From: Asaia bogorensis | GTDB taxonomy: Bacteria; Pseudomonadota; Alphaproteobacteria; Acetobacterales; Acetobacteraceae | Assembly (NCBI GenBank): GCA_943333505.2 | Contig: CALQTN020000046.1 | Location: 1 to 32,243 of the forward strand | Direction of reading: 5' to 3' | Length of the DNA: 32,243 nucleotides | Shown: piece after piece, positions 30,625 through 32,243 of the stretch | Numbering within the stretch: the first letter of the stretch is position 1 | Layout: each line of letters opens with the position of its first letter | Program-made: the position numbers and the translations under genes | Notes under the pieces: generated by a model | Told to the model about the DNA's origin: nothing | The model's input: the letters and a program-made list of their open reading frames with translations, nothing else | The model's database searches: none

Positions 30625-32243
30625 ATGTCGAACTCTGATCACCCTGACGATACTGCCGAACTGGGCGACGTGCTCGCCGTTCTGCCGTTGCGTGACATCG
30701 TGGTTTTCCCGCACATGATCGTGCCGCTGTTTGTCGGGCGGGAGAAATCGGTCCGCGCGCTTGAAGCGGTCATGAAGGAAGACAAGCAGATCCTGCTGGT
30801 CGCTCAGAAAAATCACGAGCAGAACGACCCGTCGATCAACGACATCTACACCATCGGCACCGTTTCGACCGTGCTGCAGTTGCTGAAACTGCCCGACGGC
30901 ACCGTGAAGGTGCTGGTCGAAGGCGGCAGCCGCGCGCGGGTCACCAAGTTCAAAGAAACCGAAGCGTTTTTCGAAGCTTATGTCGAAAAACTGCCGGAAA
31001 CCCCTGGCGTGGTGAAAGAACTCGAACCACTCAGCCGATCGGTGGTGACCCAGTTTGAGCAGTATATCAAGCTCAACAAGAAGATCGCGCCGGAAGTGTT
31101 GGTCTCAATCAATCAGATCGAGGAACCCGGCAAGCTTGCCGACACGATTTCCGCGCATCTCAACATCAAGATCGCCGAGCGACAGGAACTGCTCGAAATC
31201 ACCAAGATCTCGGAGCGGCTTGAAAAGGTTTTCGGCCATATGGATTCCGAAATCGGGGTCATGCAGGTCGAAAAGAAGATCCGCGGCCGGGTGAAGCGGC
31301 AGATGGAGAAGACCCAGCGCGAGTACTATCTGAACGAGCAGATGAAGGCCATTCAGAAGGAACTCGGCGAAGGCGAGGACGGCAAGGACGAAACTGCCGA
31401 AATCGAGGAACGTATCGCCAAGACCAAATTGTCGAAGGAAGCGCGCGAAAAGGCGCTGGGCGAGCTGAAAAAACTGCGCAGCATGTCGCCGATGAGCGCT
31501 GAATCGACGGTCGTCCGCAACTATCTCGACTGGATTCTCTCGATCCCCTGGAAGAAGCGTTCCAAGGTCAAGAAGGACATCAACGAGGCTGAAAAAATCC
31601 TCAACGCCGACCATTTTGGCTTGGAGAAGGTCAAGGAGCGCATCCTTGAATATCTCGCGGTGCAATCGCGCGCCGATAAGATGAAAGGCCCGATCCTGTG
31701 CCTGGTCGGTCCACCGGGCGTGGGTAAAACCTCGCTGGGCAAATCGGTTGCCCGTGCCACTGGCCGCGCTTTTGTCCGCATGTCGCTCGGCGGCGTGCGC
31801 GATGAAGCCGAAGTGCGCGGTCATCGCCGGACTTATATCGGCTCGATGCCCGGCAAGGTCATCCAGGGCATGAAGAAGGCCAAGACATCGAACCCGCTCT
31901 TTCTGCTCGATGAAATCGACAAATTGGGCGCTGATTGGCGTGGCGATCCGTCATCAGCACTGCTCGAAGTGCTCGATCCGGAACAGAACAGCACCTTCGC
32001 CGATCACTACCTCGAAGTCGATTACGATCTGTCGGACGTGATGTTCATCACCACCGCCAACAGCCTGCGCATGCCGCAGCCGCTGATGGATCGGATGGAG
32101 ATCATCCGCATCCCCGGCTACACCGAGGATGAAAAGGTCGAAATCGCCAAACGCCATCTGCTCAGCAAGGTGGTCGAGGCCCACAGCCTCAAACCCGGTG
32201 AATTCGCCATCACCGACGAAGCCATGCGCGACCTGATCCGCTA
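30625..32243 (+). CDS. lon: Lon protease (ATP-dependent), N-terminal and AAA+ part; runs off right edge
   Basis: Lon degrades misfolded and regulatory proteins. The start ATG 30625 has AGGAGG 8 bases upstream. The visible 539 residues stay in frame to the window end. The N-terminal substrate-binding domain opens with LAVLPLRDIVVFPHMIVPLFVGREKSV. A long helical part (QMEKTQREYYLNEQMKAIQKELGEG) leads to the AAA+ module. Walker A is GPPGVGKT (362-369), followed by GGVRDEAEVRGHRRTYIGSMPG, Walker B LFLLDEIDK (425-433) and sensor FITTANS. The proteolytic Ser-Lys domain (about 230 more residues) lies beyond the window. The promoter upstream suggests heat-shock induction. Confidence 0.97.
   Translation, partial: MSNSDHPDDTAELGDVLAVLPLRDIVVFPHMIVPLFVGREKSVRALEAVMKEDKQILLVAQKNHEQNDPSINDIYTIGTVSTVLQLLKLPDGTVKVLVEGGSRARVTKFKETEAFFEAYVEKLPETPGVVKELEPLSRSVVTQFEQYIKLNKKIAPEVLVSINQIEEPGKLADTISAHLNIKIAERQELLEITKISERLEKVFGHMDSEIGVMQVEKKIRGRVKRQMEKTQREYYLNEQMKAIQKELGEGEDGKDETAEIEERIAKTKLSKEAREKALGELKKLRSMSPMSAESTVVRNYLDWILSIPWKKRSKVKKDINEAEKILNADHFGLEKVKERILEYLAVQSRADKMKGPILCLVGPPGVGKTSLGKSVARATGRAFVRMSLGGVRDEAEVRGHRRTYIGSMPGKVIQGMKKAKTSNPLFLLDEIDKLGADWRGDPSSALLEVLDPEQNSTFADHYLEVDYDLSDVMFITTANSLRMPQPLMDRMEIIRIPGYTEDEKVEIAKRHLLSKVVEAHSLKPGEFAITDEAMRDLIR

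Overview
The window looks like a chromosome segment of an alphaproteobacterium, most likely a member of the Acetobacteraceae (Rhodospirillales). The basis is the GC-rich coding style, the tig-clpP-clpX-lon block, the ATP12-type F1 chaperone, and two copies of a small protein family that I associate with that group. The genus cannot be fixed from the sequence alone.

Region 1 (about 1-7.6 kb, minus strand) is a scrambled double-glycine peptide (class II bacteriocin/microcin-like) export locus. It has a HlyD-type adaptor, a C39-peptidase ABC exporter, and three peptide genes with near-identical leaders (MLRE[IL]T..EIA[FY]V[SA]GG) but unrelated cores. Each peptide gene is followed by a different small membrane protein that could be its immunity protein. 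One of these is only 56 codons long, and one is a CPBP-like protein split by a frameshift. The locus is littered with fragments: a second copy of the HlyD 3' end inside a 0.44-kb direct repeat, a scrap of a third, and an internally deleted exporter remnant that keeps the start codon the full-length exporter lacks. Peptide 3 has a stop codon at codon 4. The left edge carries the start of an IS630-like transposase. The whole looks like a cassette platform in which peptide-immunity modules are exchanged using transporter-gene ends as homology, now partly decayed.

Region 2 (7.8-11.3 kb, plus strand) has a small Acetobacteraceae-type protein, then etfB-etfA-hbd (electron transfer flavoprotein and 3-hydroxybutyryl-CoA dehydrogenase) behind a visible promoter.

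Region 3 (11.3-13.5 kb, minus) is folE, a small membrane protein and an O-antigen/O-glycosylation ligase. A tRNA-Leu(GAG) and lipB follow.

Region 4 (14.8-24.4 kb, minus) is housekeeping: a tightly overlapping dedA/ATP12/asmA run, then an rluC-like gene and rarA, a paralogue of the region 2 small protein, an Nramp-related transporter and a plsC-like acyltransferase. A roughly 105-bp dyad repeat occurs here twice and once in region 1; one copy supplies the rluC-like stop codon.

Region 5 (24.5-32.2 kb) has an EamA transporter, an unrecognised protein, tRNA-Leu(TAG) and the proteostasis block tig-clpP-clpX-lon (lon runs off the right edge). RpoH-like promoters can be read upstream of clpP and lon.
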